Positions 8,168-17,214 of a stretch of 64,000 nucleotides of DNA are shown here, in pieces. The notes under the pieces were generated by a model, which was not told the DNA's origin, ran no database searches, and worked only from the letters and a program-made list of their open reading frames with translations. This DNA comes from Vampirovibrio chlorellavorus. Lineage in GTDB: Bacteria > Cyanobacteriota > Vampirovibrionia > Vampirovibrionales > Vampirovibrionaceae. Within the stretch, counting starts at the first letter, position 1. Each line of letters starts with the position of its first letter. Both the position numbers and the translations under genes were made by a program. The DNA is taken from positions 248,001-312,000 of the forward strand of contig QFWI01000011.1 of the NCBI GenBank assembly GCA_003149345.1, written 5' to 3'.

Positions 8168-8737
8168 GTGAGCTTGGAAAACCTCCAATCGACTTTGCAG
8201 CGCATTGCGGACATTGAAAGCCGTTTAGGCAGCTTGCTGCCCAATACGCAACCGGCTGTCCCGCAGGGCGGGGCCAGTTTCGATGAGGCCCTGGGTCAAG
8301 CAATGAATCAAGCACAGGGCAGCAATGCCGCCGCTCCGGTTCCCGCCGTCTTGTCTGGCTTAATTGACGATCAGGCCCAGTCCAACGGTCTGGATGGAGA
8401 CTTGCTGAAAGCCATCATTAAGAACGAATCCAACTTTAACCCCAAGGCGGTCTCTCCCGTGGGGGCCCAAGGGCTGATGCAGTTAATGCCTGGCACGGCA
8501 ACCGAATTGGGTGTGACTAACAGTTTCGATCCGGCCCAGAACATTGCCGGTGGGGCCAAGTACCTGAAAACACTGCTGAACAAATATCATTCCGTACCGC
8601 AGGCCGTGGCCGCCTACAACGCGGGCCCCGGGGCTGTGGACAAGTACAATGGCATCCCCCCGTACCCGGAAACCACCCGGTACGTCCAAAAGGTCATGCA
8701 ATCCTATCAGGCGTATCAAAACGCCCAAGGGGGTTAA
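8168..8737 (+). CDS. Lytic transglycosylase (SLT domain), first gene of the flagellar operon
   Basis: A 189-aa protein with a C-terminal goose-lysozyme-like SLT fold (about 60-180). The catalytic Glu87 lies in AIIKNESNFNP, followed by GAQGLMQLMPGTA, IAGGAKYL and the AVAAYNAGPGAV motif. It cleaves the glycan strand of peptidoglycan, here plausibly opening the wall for the rod. The first 50 residues are helical and polar with no Sec signal peptide or membrane anchor, so it may leave through the flagellar export gate. flgF follows after 3 bases, and the FlgJ in this operon lacks its own muramidase domain, so this protein may take over that job. The start is a GTG with a weak ribosome site. Confidence 0.88.
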   Translation: MSLENLQSTLQRIADIESRLGSLLPNTQPAVPQGGASFDEALGQAMNQAQGSNAAAPVPAVLSGLIDDQAQSNGLDGDLLKAIIKNESNFNPKAVSPVGAQGLMQLMPGTATELGVTNSFDPAQNIAGGAKYLKTLLNKYHSVPQAVAAYNAGPGAVDKYNGIPPYPETTRYVQKVMQSYQAYQNAQGG

Positions 8738-8740
8738 CCC

Positions 8741-9517
8741 ATGCTGAGAGGTCTCTACACCGCCGCCGCTGGTATGCTGGCATCCACCACCGGCACGGAC
8801 ACGTTGGCCAGCAACCTGTCCAATGTCAACACCGTGGCTTTTAAGGGCAACAAGGTCAATTACCAGACTTTTCCCGAAATGCTGATCAACCGCATGAGCA
8901 GTCAGGGACAAGAGCGGGTGGGTAGCCTGATGACCGGCAGCAAAGTGCAGGGAAGCTATATCAACTTTGCCCCCGGCGCCTTGAAGCAAACCGGCAACAC
9001 CTTTGATTTGGCCATTCAGGGCGATGGCTTTTTCACCATCAAATCCAAAACCAACGGGCAGATTTACTACACCCGTGCCGGTAACTTCACTATGGATCAA
9101 AACGGCTTTTTAACCACTCTGACTGGAGATTACGTGCAAGGCAAGCTGGGCAATGTCCAGATGGCTCTCGAAGGCGGCCCTTTTAACATCAATGGGCAAG
9201 GCAACATCAGCGGCCGTAACGGTGTTATCGATCAACTGCAAGTGGCCCGTTTTGAAAACAACCAGGCACTGGAAAAAGTGAGCGATAACCTGTTTCAAGC
9301 CGGTCCCAACAGCAAGCAGCTGCCTGACCCTAAAAATGGGGAGCCTCTGGGCTATCAGGTCAATAGCGGCATGCTGGAAGAGTCCAACATCAACCCGGTA
9401 GCCGAACTGGTCAATAACATTCAGGGCCTGAGATTGTATGAGGCCCTGCAAAAAAATATCCACATCCACAACGATACCTTGGGCAAGGCGGTCAACGAAG
9501 TCGGTCGCTCCCGCTAA
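8741..9517 (+). CDS. flgF: Flagellar basal-body rod protein FlgF
   Basis: A 258-aa rod protein. The N-terminus MLRGLYTAAAGMLAS with the NLSNVNTVAFKGN motif is the rod/hook family signature for type III export and helical packing. The middle carries FDLAIQGDGFF and the YTRAGNFT block, and the C-terminus ends in the second packing helix (SNINPVAELVNNIQGLRLYE). FlgF and FlgG are close paralogues. This one is called FlgF because it precedes a longer gene that is typical FlgG, and because its N-terminal motif is less canonical. It forms the proximal rod between MS-ring and FlgG. Confidence 0.85.
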   Translation: MLRGLYTAAAGMLASTTGTDTLASNLSNVNTVAFKGNKVNYQTFPEMLINRMSSQGQERVGSLMTGSKVQGSYINFAPGALKQTGNTFDLAIQGDGFFTIKSKTNGQIYYTRAGNFTMDQNGFLTTLTGDYVQGKLGNVQMALEGGPFNINGQGNISGRNGVIDQLQVARFENNQALEKVSDNLFQAGPNSKQLPDPKNGEPLGYQVNSGMLEESNINPVAELVNNIQGLRLYEALQKNIHIHNDTLGKAVNEVGRSR

Positions 9518-9600
9518 ATCCTGAGATCCCGAGTGTCAGAACATCCACTTTAACGGCTTTTTAAACCCTTTTTATTTGACCCCCCCAATCGGAGGCCCGC

Positions 9601-10392
9601 ATGCTCAGAGCCCTATACACCGCAGCCACCGGCTCCAACAGCCAGCAGTTCAACATCGATGTGATCGCCAACAACGTGGCCAACGTGAATACCACGGGTT
9701 ACAAAAAAGCCCGGGCGGAATTCTCGGATTTACTGAGTCAAACCTACTCGGCGGCTGGGGCCATTGGCGATCAGGGCACCACCGATCCGGTAGGCATTCA
9801 GGTGGGCCTGGGGGTTCAGGTGACAGCTACCCAGCGTATTTTTCTCCCCGGATCGATTCAGCAGACCGGGAATCCCCTGGATCTGGCCCTGCAAGGGGAA
9901 GGGTTCTTTCAGGTGCAGACCGATGGGGGCAGCATTGGCTATACCCGGGATGGCAGCTTTAAACGGGATGCCAACGGGACCCTGGTTACCACCGATGGCT
10001 ACCCCGTACAGCCCAACATTACCATTCCCAACGATGCCACCGAGATTGTCATCGGCCTGAATGGAACCGTCTCTGTACGTCAGGCGGGCTCCACCACCCT
10101 GAACCAGATTGGCCAGTTGCAGTTGGTTCGTTTCTCGAATCCGGCTGGTTTGGAAAGCATTGGACGCAATCTGTTTCAGGAAACGCCCGCTTCCGGGGCC
10201 GCTGTGCAAGGGACCGCCGGCCAGGGAGACTTCTCCAAAACCATTATTACCCAGGGCTTTCTGGAAGGTTCCAATGTGCAAATCGTGGAAGAACTGATCA
10301 ACCTGATTAGCGCCCAGCGAGCTTTTGAAGCCAACTCCAAGGTCATTCAGGCGTCCGATGAACTGCTAAAAACCGCCAATAACACCATTTAG
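9601..10392 (+). CDS. flgG: Flagellar distal rod protein FlgG
   Basis: A 263-aa protein of the usual FlgG length. It has MLRALYTAATGSNSQQFNID, the NNVANVNTTGYKK signature, NPLDLALQGEGFFQV, GSFKRDANGTLVTTDGYP, and the C-terminal SNVQIVEELINLISAQRAFE with the ASDELL ending, all diagnostic of FlgG. It builds the distal rod that passes through the P and L rings. GGAGG precedes the ATG by a few bases. It lies between flgF and the P-ring chaperone flgA. Confidence 0.95.
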   Translation: MLRALYTAATGSNSQQFNIDVIANNVANVNTTGYKKARAEFSDLLSQTYSAAGAIGDQGTTDPVGIQVGLGVQVTATQRIFLPGSIQQTGNPLDLALQGEGFFQVQTDGGSIGYTRDGSFKRDANGTLVTTDGYPVQPNITIPNDATEIVIGLNGTVSVRQAGSTTLNQIGQLQLVRFSNPAGLESIGRNLFQETPASGAAVQGTAGQGDFSKTIITQGFLEGSNVQIVEELINLISAQRAFEANSKVIQASDELLKTANNTI

Positions 10393-10450
10393 TCTGAACC
10401 CCCAAACTAACCTCCCACTAACCCCCCCGCATTAATCTAAGGATGATTCC

Positions 10451-11215
10451 ATGAACCCCATTGCCTTCAAATCCGCGCTTTTCCCCCTGGCCGCTTTGCT
10501 GCTGGGACTGTGGGGGGCATGGTCTCAGTCAGCCGGGGCGGTGGTGCTGACCGAAGGGCAAATTAAGGACAAAGTGGTGGCCCACGTTCAGGAGAAAGTG
10601 GCTCAGGTGGTGGATCCCGCCGATGTCAAAAATATTCACGTTTCCATTATCCGGGTTCCGGCAGCCCCCTTTGATTTCCCGGCGGCCAAAACGCTGGAGG
10701 AGATCAAGGTGAGTCTCACCTCCCGGTTGGGCGAAACCTATTCGCCACGTGGCATCGTGCAGGTTTCTCTGCAAGATGGCCAGGGTCATCAGCGGGAAAT
10801 TGGCGTGCCAGTCCACATAATCATTCAGAAGCCGGTGTGGGTGGTTAAAAACGTGGTCAATGCCCATGAGCCCTTGCGGGCTGCGGATTTTAGCCTGCAA
10901 AGTAAAGAGGTCAGTAACATCTACAGCTACGCCGTGGGCGCTAACCGGAATCTGGGAAGCTATCAGGCCCGGGTTAATCTGCGGCCCGGCGACATTCTGG
11001 ATGCCCGTAAAATCGTTATTCCGCCGGATGTCACCTACAACAGCCCGGTGCGTATTTTTATTTCCAACGGAGACGGCATGACCGTGACCGTGCCCGGCAT
11101 TGCCTTGGCCAACGGCAAAATCGGGGAAACCATCCGGGTGCGTCAGGCTGTGTTTCAGCGCAAGGATTACAGCGCCAAAATCGTGGATAAAAACAAGGTG
11201 CTGGTTGAGATTTAA
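10451..11215 (+). CDS. flgA: Flagellar P-ring assembly chaperone FlgA
   Basis: A 254-aa periplasmic protein with an N-terminal Sec signal peptide (about residues 1-30, cleaved after the SAGA region). The C-terminal SAF-like part contains KNVVNAHEPLRAADFS, LRPGDILDARKI and ITVTVPGIAL-like strands typical of FlgA (seen as TVTVPGIALANGKIGE). FlgA helps FlgI subunits assemble into the P ring. AAGGA lies before the ATG. The gene order flgG-flgA-flgH-flgI supports the call. Confidence 0.9.
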   Translation: MNPIAFKSALFPLAALLLGLWGAWSQSAGAVVLTEGQIKDKVVAHVQEKVAQVVDPADVKNIHVSIIRVPAAPFDFPAAKTLEEIKVSLTSRLGETYSPRGIVQVSLQDGQGHQREIGVPVHIIIQKPVWVVKNVVNAHEPLRAADFSLQSKEVSNIYSYAVGANRNLGSYQARVNLRPGDILDARKIVIPPDVTYNSPVRIFISNGDGMTVTVPGIALANGKIGETIRVRQAVFQRKDYSAKIVDKNKVLVEI

Positions 11216-11268
11216 CTCATTCCCAGCAATCAACAAGTATCAGGGAAGCTCAGGGAGAACCAAACAGG

Positions 11269-11970
11269 ATGCAAATGAATACCATCCAAAAACGTCAGCA
11301 ACGCCAAGCCATTTTGATTGGCCTGCTCTTGCTGGGCTCACTTGGTCAGTCGGTTCCCGCCTCCGCGGAGTCCCTGTTCCGGGCCAGCACCACTTACACC
11401 AGCCGGGAGCCGGTGTACTCGCGATCCTTGTTTACCCCACCCATTGCCCGGGCCGTGGGCGATTTGATCACCATCCAGATCAACGAAACCACCCAAAATC
11501 TGGTGCGTAGCGAAATCCGTATGACCAAGGAGCAAACCATTAACCAGAATGGCAGCAACCTGTTTAACAGTATGCTGGGCTTTATGCTGGGCAAGCTGCC
11601 CTTCAATACCAGCCGGATCAACAATGCCTTGCAAGCGCCCAACTTCAACGGGCTGGATAACTCCAATGAGTTGAACAGTCGGGCCGAAATTAACCGGACG
11701 ACCGGCCTGGTGGACACCATTACCTGTCAGGTGGTGCAAGTGCTGCCTAACGGCGATTTGATGGTTCAGGGGCAAAAAACGGTGCAGGGCAGCAAGGAAC
11801 GCACCGACCTGATTGTGACCGGCATTATCAAGCCCTTTTACCTGAACCGCCGCAACGAAATCAGTTCCAATATGGTGGGTAACTTCCAGATGATGCAAGG
11901 CGGCAAGGGCATTATCAGCCGTCAGCAAAACGACGGCATCGCCAACAAGATTTACCAGTTCTTTAACTAG
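11269..11970 (+). CDS. flgH: Flagellar L-ring protein FlgH (no lipobox)
   Basis: A 233-aa protein with an N-terminal hydrophobic signal (about 12-35), then the FlgH core: ARAVGDLITIQINETTQ, the SRAEINRTTGLVDTITCQVVQVLPNGDLMVQG block and the closing MVGNFQMMQGGKG. FlgH forms the outer-membrane L ring that serves as rod bushing. Most FlgH proteins are lipoproteins with a Cys at the signal cleavage site; here no Cys occurs in the signal region, so it looks like a signal-peptidase-I substrate ending near SAES. ATG at 11269 or 11275 could be the start. Confidence 0.92.
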   Translation: MQMNTIQKRQQRQAILIGLLLLGSLGQSVPASAESLFRASTTYTSREPVYSRSLFTPPIARAVGDLITIQINETTQNLVRSEIRMTKEQTINQNGSNLFNSMLGFMLGKLPFNTSRINNALQAPNFNGLDNSNELNSRAEINRTTGLVDTITCQVVQVLPNGDLMVQGQKTVQGSKERTDLIVTGIIKPFYLNRRNEISSNMVGNFQMMQGGKGIISRQQNDGIANKIYQFFN

Positions 11971-11979
11971 AGAGGCGAG

Positions 11980-13119
11980 ATGGATATGCGTGGATTGAAT
12001 TCAACTCAAGCCAAAATCATCGCCTGGGGGCTGCTGCTTGTGGGGGTAGCAGGCCATGCCTTGCTCGGGTTGAGCGCTGCGGCGGCCACCCTGCGGGTGA
12101 AAGATATTTCTCACGTCAAAGGGGTGCGGAACAACCAACTGGTGGGCTACGGGCTGGTGGTGGGCCTCAGTAAAACCGGTGACAAAAGCCGCTCCACCCA
12201 AACCACCACCGCCAACCTGATTAATAACTTCAACGGTCGTTTGAATAACGACAACGACATTCGCTCCACCAACACCGCCGCGGTTATTGTGACCGCCATT
12301 GTGCCCCCCTTTGCCAAGGAAGGCGATCCCTTGGATGTGATGGTTTCCTCCATGGCCGATGCCTCCAGTCTGGAGGGTGGGGTTTTGGTGAATACCGAAT
12401 TGCGGGCTCCCAACGGGGAGGTGGTGGCCCTGGCCCAGGGGCCCTTGTCCACCGGCGGCACCTCGGTCAGCGCCAGCGGATCTTCCAAGCGCACGGCCAT
12501 CACCACGTCTGCCCGCATTCCCAACGGGGCCATTATGGAACGGGAAATCCAGACGGATATTGGCGACGAGAACGGCATGGATCTGGTGTTGAACCGGACG
12601 GACTTTACCCTGGCCAGCCGGGTGGCGGAATCCATTACCAAAAGCGTGGCCCCGGCCCGAGCCATTGATGGCAGCACCGTGCGGGTGTTGTTTCCTGATC
12701 AGTTTATTGATAACCGGGTGGCCTTTTTATCCAAGGTGGAAAACGTCACGGTCAACGCCACGGAAGAAGTGGCTAAAGTGGTGATTAACGAACGCACCGG
12801 CACCATTGTCATTGGCAACAATGTAAAACTGCTGCCCGCCGCCGTGGCCCACGGGGGAATTACGGTCAGCGTGAGTACCGAAAACAGTGTGTCCCAGCCG
12901 GGCAGCTTTAGTCCGGGTGGACAAACCGTGGGTGTGTCCAACAGTAAAATCTCCATCGATAAAGCCCAGGGCAGCTTGGTGAAGCTGGGGGCTAACGCCA
13001 CTTTGCAGGATCTGGTGGCCGCGCTCAATGCCCTGGGGGTGACGCCCAGCGACCTCATTTCCGTGCTGCAAGCCCTCAAGGCCTCAGGCAGCCTGGAAGC
13101 GATACTTGAGATTATTTAA
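11980..13119 (+). CDS. flgI: Flagellar P-ring protein FlgI
   Basis: A 379-aa periplasmic protein of normal FlgI length. After the signal peptide (about 1-33) come VKDISHVKGVRNNQLVGYGL, GLSKTGDKSR, IVTAIVPPFAKEGDPLDV, SSMADASSLEGGVL and the C-terminal TLQDLVAALNALGVTPSDL, all FlgI landmarks. It forms the ring around the rod at the peptidoglycan layer. GAGAGG lies close to the ATG at 11980 and 10 bases from a second in-frame ATG at 11986, so the start may be two codons later. It is 9 bases after flgH. Confidence 0.95.
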   Translation: MDMRGLNSTQAKIIAWGLLLVGVAGHALLGLSAAAATLRVKDISHVKGVRNNQLVGYGLVVGLSKTGDKSRSTQTTTANLINNFNGRLNNDNDIRSTNTAAVIVTAIVPPFAKEGDPLDVMVSSMADASSLEGGVLVNTELRAPNGEVVALAQGPLSTGGTSVSASGSSKRTAITTSARIPNGAIMEREIQTDIGDENGMDLVLNRTDFTLASRVAESITKSVAPARAIDGSTVRVLFPDQFIDNRVAFLSKVENVTVNATEEVAKVVINERTGTIVIGNNVKLLPAAVAHGGITVSVSTENSVSQPGSFSPGGQTVGVSNSKISIDKAQGSLVKLGANATLQDLVAALNALGVTPSDLISVLQALKASGSLEAILEII

Positions 13120-13155
13120 CCTGTGATTATCTGATACGAAACAGGGATCAATGTG

Positions 13156-13575
13156 ATGGATTTCAATGTTCAAACCAGCGGCACCCAGTGGCAAGGCCAG
13201 GCTCAAACGGCCAAGCTGTTGGAATTACAGCGCCAGTACCAGAATCCTGAAAATCAGGATCAGAAAAAGCTGAAAAAGGCCGCTCAGGAGTTTGAAGCCA
13301 TCTTCGTGCAACAGATGCTGGATGCCATGGACAAAACCATTGATCGCAAAGATAGTTTTTTAAACGGCGGCAGCAGCGAAGAGTACTTCCGCAGCATGTT
13401 GAACGAAGAGATCGCCAAGTCGATGACCAGTAAGCAAGGTGGCAGTGGCTTTGGTCTGGCGGAAAGCATTTATCGGCAAATGGCCCAGAACAATAAAAAA
13501 GACGAGCGTGAAACGAACGGGGCCATGAATGCCCCTAAAGCGGTGGTTCAGGGAACGAACGGTGAGGTGAAATAG
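13156..13575 (+). CDS. flgJ: Rod-binding protein FlgJ, single-domain form
   Basis: A 139-aa protein matching only the N-terminal rod-capping domain of FlgJ: AAQEFEAIFVQQMLDAMDKTI, SEEYFRSMLNEEIAKSM and GFGLAESIYRQM. The C-terminal muramidase found in enterobacterial FlgJ is missing, as in many other phyla, and the SLT gene at the head of this operon may replace it. The ATG at 13156 has AGGGA 8 bases upstream; the preceding GTG codon is a possible alternative. It caps the growing rod in the periplasm. Confidence 0.9.
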   Translation: MDFNVQTSGTQWQGQAQTAKLLELQRQYQNPENQDQKKLKKAAQEFEAIFVQQMLDAMDKTIDRKDSFLNGGSSEEYFRSMLNEEIAKSMTSKQGGSGFGLAESIYRQMAQNNKKDERETNGAMNAPKAVVQGTNGEVK

Positions 13576-13577
13576 GC

Positions 13578-13877
13578 ATGCGTATTGAATCCGGCGCCCA
13601 GTCGTTACAAATGCTCAAAGCCCAGCAAGCCTGGGAAGCCCGTCGTGCCAGTAAGCCGCAAGCACCCGCCAGCGAGTTTTCCACTTCCAGAATTGAAATT
13701 GAAACCCCAGAAGCCCCAGCGGTCAATCAAAGCCAACCCATTTCCCCGCAATGGCAACGCAAGGTCAACGACATTCAGACGATTGCGGCCAAAGCAGGGT
13801 TTGTGGGGGTGACCGAGCAGGATATCCGTCGGGCCTACCAGCAGGGCGAAAGCCTGTTGGCCGACTACCGGGTATAG
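13578..13877 (+). CDS. Small flagellar-operon protein in the flgM position
   Basis: A 99-aa polar protein encoded 2 bases after flgJ. The first half is rich in Ala, Pro, Ser and Glu and probably disordered. The last 40 residues (VNDIQTIAAKAGFVGVTEQD onward) predict two short helices, the layout of the sigma-28-binding end of the anti-sigma factor FlgM. Many bacteria carry flgM between flgJ and flgN/flgK, so position favours that role, but I cannot match the sequence to FlgM with confidence. It has no signal peptide or membrane segment. If it is FlgM, it would hold back late flagellar transcription until the hook is done. Confidence 0.6.
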   Translation: MRIESGAQSLQMLKAQQAWEARRASKPQAPASEFSTSRIEIETPEAPAVNQSQPISPQWQRKVNDIQTIAAKAGFVGVTEQDIRRAYQQGESLLADYRV

Positions 13878-13893
13878 GAGGAGAGTGAACGTC

Positions 13894-14418
13894 ATGAGTC
13901 ATCCAGATCAATCCGTCCCGAAGCACATTCAGGATTTGGTCGGTATCCTGCAACAGGAAAGCCAGCAGCTGGAGGCCGCCCGGCATCAGCTTCAGCTGAA
14001 GCAACAGGCCCTGGTGAGCGGCGCAATGGATCAACTGCCCCGCATTGATCGGGAGCTTGTGGCCATTGGAAAACAGTGCGCCACCCTCAGTCGGAAAAGG
14101 GAGGCCTTGTCACACCAGTCAGGCTGGGGGCAGCAACCCCTCAAGCAAATTATTGCCCAACTCCCGGCCCAGTATGTGCCTCGCCTGACCCGCTTGCGGG
14201 AACAGCTCAAGCGCCTGGCACAGGATGTGGAGCAGTCGAATCGGGAAACTCGGGACTTGCTGTCCTTGTCCCTCCAGTGGACTCAGGACACCATTACCGT
14301 GGTTCGCAGCGCCCTGAACCCGGATGCGGCCAGTTACAACGCCCAGGGCGAAAAGCAGGCCAAGGCCAATCATCACCCCGCCAGCGCCCTTCAATCGACC
14401 ATCAGTCACTCCGCATAA
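13894..14418 (+). CDS. flgN: FlgN-family flagellar export chaperone
   Basis: A 174-aa, almost wholly helical protein rich in Gln, Leu and Arg. It has the antiparallel coiled-coil layout of FlgN, including LVGILQQESQQLEAARHQLQ and the later NRETRDLLSLSLQW helix. FlgN keeps FlgK and FlgL soluble and delivers them to the export gate. A strong AGGAGGAG lies 10 bases before the ATG at 13894; an upstream GTG at 13885 is too close to it. Its place directly before flgK and flgL fits the chaperone-client pairing. Confidence 0.78.
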   Translation: MSHPDQSVPKHIQDLVGILQQESQQLEAARHQLQLKQQALVSGAMDQLPRIDRELVAIGKQCATLSRKREALSHQSGWGQQPLKQIIAQLPAQYVPRLTRLREQLKRLAQDVEQSNRETRDLLSLSLQWTQDTITVVRSALNPDAASYNAQGEKQAKANHHPASALQSTISHSA

Positions 14419-14534
14419 ACTCCAGAACTATCTTCTTTTTCATTCAATTCTTGATCCAGTTTTCAGGTTCATCTTTTCAGGCTCATCAGGCACATAGCCA
14501 GGGAAAAATTTAACCCCAGTGAGAGAGGTTCACG

Positions 14535-16088
14535 ATGATTACACCGGGATTCTTCGGTCTTTATAACGCCCACCGAGGTCTGACAGCGGCACAAAACGCC
14601 CTGAGTACCATTAACCACAATATCTCAAATGCCAATACTCCGGGCTATAGCCGTCAACGGGTCGATTTAATGGCCTATAACGCCTACGCTTTTCCCAACA
14701 ACTCGCAACTAAACGCCGGACAAATTGGGCAGGGCCCTATTTTGCAGCAGGTTACCCGGCTGCGGGATCAGTTTTTGGATGCTCAATTTCGTTTGTCCAA
14801 CGGGGCTTTGGGTCAAAACGAAGTGATGCGGGATACCCTCAAACAGCTGGAAGGCATTCTGAATGAACCTTCAACCAGTGGGGTAAACGATGCCCTGCAA
14901 AGCTTTTTTAATGCCGCCCAGGCCTTGAGCGTTAACCCGCAAAACGCCGCCGTGCGGGCCACTTTTGTGCAACAAGCACTGGACTTGGTGGATGTTTTTC
15001 AGCAACAAGCCTTGCAACTATCCGACTTGCGACAAAACCTGGTTGGTAGTCCGCTGTCGCCCAACAGTTTTACCACCAGTCAGTTGTCTCTCACCGTCAG
15101 TGAGATTAACCAGAAATTGACCAGCATCGCCGCGCTGAACCAGAATATTGTCAGTATCAAAGCCACCGGGGCGGCACCCAACGACTTGCTGGATCAGCGG
15201 GATAAATTGCTGGACGAGCTTTCCAAGCTGGTGGACACGAATGTCACTTACTATGACAACGGCCAGATAGATTTGAGCATTGCCGGGCAAACCATGATTA
15301 AAGGCGTGGATCTGCTGGATAGCCTGCAAGCCCTTGAAAATACAGGTGTGGCCCCCACCCCCGATGATGTGCCCGCCCTGGTCAGCACCGTGAATGGGGC
15401 TGTGGTGCTGAATGACGGGACAGGCGATGAAATTACCAGCGGGAAAATCAAGGGCATTCTGGATATGGGGGGGAATGATCCCAACCTGAGCAGCGTGCGG
15501 AACCTGATGGGCAAACTGGACAACCTGCTGGGCACCATCGTGGGACAGCTGAATATTTTGCAAGTGGGTCAAGTGGCGCCTCCCTTGCCAGCCGGTCGGG
15601 ATCAAAACGGCAACCTGGCCACGGACGCCCTGTTTCTGAACGATGCCGCACTCAATCCGGGGCAAACCCTGGATATTTTCCACTGGAAAGTGAACCCCGC
15701 CATTTTGGCAGATCCCAAGCTGGTGGCCGCAGCCATTGATGACAGCACCGTGGCTGGCGGTTTTGCCGGGGTGGGGGATGGCCGGAACGCTTTGGCCATG
15801 GCTCAGCTGAAAAACCAGACGTTTGCCTCCCTGGGTACCGGACTGGTGGATTATTTCAACAGCACCACCGCCAAATTGGGCATCGATACCCAAAGCTACA
15901 CAAACGGCAGCCAGAACCAGAAAAATCTGAACCTGTCGGTGGAGCAGCAACGCCAGTCCATTTCCGGGGTGAATATCGACGAGGAAACCATTGATCTCCT
16001 GCGTTATCAACGCATGCTGGAAGCCACTTCCAAGACGATCAGCATTCTGGATCAGGTGACCCAATCCATTATCGCCCTGGTCAATTAA
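14535..16088 (+). CDS. flgK: Flagellar hook-associated protein 1 FlgK
   Basis: A 517-aa protein. The N-terminus holds GLYNAHRGLTAAQNALSTIN and HNISNANTPGYSRQRVDL, the FlgK/hook family signature. The middle has QAALDLVDVFQQQALQLSDL-like helices (seen as LDLVDVFQQQALQLSDLRQN). The C-terminus ends in SISGVNIDEETIDLLRYQRM and a long packing helix with SILDQVTQSIIALVN. FlgK is the first hook-filament junction protein and is exported by type III secretion. GAGAGG precedes the ATG. flgL follows after 57 bases. Confidence 0.95.
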   Translation: MITPGFFGLYNAHRGLTAAQNALSTINHNISNANTPGYSRQRVDLMAYNAYAFPNNSQLNAGQIGQGPILQQVTRLRDQFLDAQFRLSNGALGQNEVMRDTLKQLEGILNEPSTSGVNDALQSFFNAAQALSVNPQNAAVRATFVQQALDLVDVFQQQALQLSDLRQNLVGSPLSPNSFTTSQLSLTVSEINQKLTSIAALNQNIVSIKATGAAPNDLLDQRDKLLDELSKLVDTNVTYYDNGQIDLSIAGQTMIKGVDLLDSLQALENTGVAPTPDDVPALVSTVNGAVVLNDGTGDEITSGKIKGILDMGGNDPNLSSVRNLMGKLDNLLGTIVGQLNILQVGQVAPPLPAGRDQNGNLATDALFLNDAALNPGQTLDIFHWKVNPAILADPKLVAAAIDDSTVAGGFAGVGDGRNALAMAQLKNQTFASLGTGLVDYFNSTTAKLGIDTQSYTNGSQNQKNLNLSVEQQRQSISGVNIDEETIDLLRYQRMLEATSKTISILDQVTQSIIALVN

Positions 16089-16145
16089 GGCCTGTTTGCC
16101 GCCCCGAGAACAACTGACTAAGGACAACTGTAAGGACCTTCCGCC

Positions 16146-17099
16146 ATGAGTATTAGCCGAATTACCACCAGCTACATGAGAAATCAGGCCTTGGGCTACC
16201 TCAATACCAACATGTCCCTGCTGTCCTCATTGCAGCAAACCTTGTCTTCCGGGCAGAATATCAACGTCCCTTCCGATGATCCAGTGGGTCTGACCCGCAT
16301 TTTGGCCTTGTCCAACACCCTGAAAAGCGATGAGCGCTACGGCAACAACATTCAGGACTCTATTGCCGAGGTCAATACCGCCGATAACGCCATCAGCAGC
16401 ATGGTGTCACTGGTTCAGCGGGCTCAGGAGCTGACCACGCAGGCGGCCAACTTTACCAATAACCAGGACGGACGAAACGCCATTGGGCTGGAAATTGATC
16501 AGATCATCAACCAGCTGGTGCAGCTGGGGAATACCGATATCGGCGGAAAGTACATTTTTGGCGGCTTCAAAACGGATGGCCCTCCTTTTAGCCGCAGCGG
16601 CGATGATGTCATCTACAGCGGAAACCCCACCACGGAGTCTTGGGAGCGGGAAGTGGAAATTGCCCGAGGCGTTAAAGTAACCGTGAACGTCAATGGACAA
16701 GACATGATGGGCACCAGTACCGTTACGGCGGGCCCGCCGGTCACCGTGAGCGGATCGGGAATTTTTAGGACTCTGGTGCAACTGAAACAGAACCTGGCCG
16801 ATGTCAGCAACCCGACTCAATTGGCCGATATCCGCATCCGGCTGGACGAATTGACCACCGATTTGAACACCATCCTCAGTAAGCAATCTATCATCGGGGC
16901 CACTTCAAACCGTCTCAGCCTGACCCAGGATCGCATTGATGAGCGGAAATCCATTTTGACCCAGGAATTTGCCAGTATTCAGGACATTGACATGCCTTCC
17001 CTGATTGCCAATATTAACCAGCAACAAAATGTTTTTGAGGCTTCTCTGAATATCACGGGGCGGCTGATGCAAACCAGCCTGCTGGATTATTTGCGTTAG
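16146..17099 (+). CDS. flgL: Flagellar hook-associated protein 3 FlgL
   Basis: A 317-aa flagellin-like junction protein. The N-terminal helices contain ITTSYMRNQALGYLNTNMSL and LSSGQNINVPSDDPVG, and the C-terminal ones SNRLSLTQDRIDERKSIL and NVFEASLNITGRLMQTSLLD. These are the conserved coil parts shared by FlgL and flagellin; the short middle and the position after flgK identify it as FlgL. It joins the FlgK layer to the filament. It is the last gene of the operon; a short inverted repeat (CGGTTC-AA-GAACCG, about 17111) follows but without a clean T-run. Confidence 0.93.
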   Translation: MSISRITTSYMRNQALGYLNTNMSLLSSLQQTLSSGQNINVPSDDPVGLTRILALSNTLKSDERYGNNIQDSIAEVNTADNAISSMVSLVQRAQELTTQAANFTNNQDGRNAIGLEIDQIINQLVQLGNTDIGGKYIFGGFKTDGPPFSRSGDDVIYSGNPTTESWEREVEIARGVKVTVNVNGQDMMGTSTVTAGPPVTVSGSGIFRTLVQLKQNLADVSNPTQLADIRIRLDELTTDLNTILSKQSIIGATSNRLSLTQDRIDERKSILTQEFASIQDIDMPSLIANINQQQNVFEASLNITGRLMQTSLLDYLR

Positions 17100-17214
17100 T
17101 TCAAAAAAATCGGTTCAAGAACCGCCATGAAAGCTGAACTTTATTTTTTAAAGGCGTCCAGGTGTTGAATCGGGTACAATAATGTCACGTTCGTTAAACC
17201 AGACTGAGTAAATC

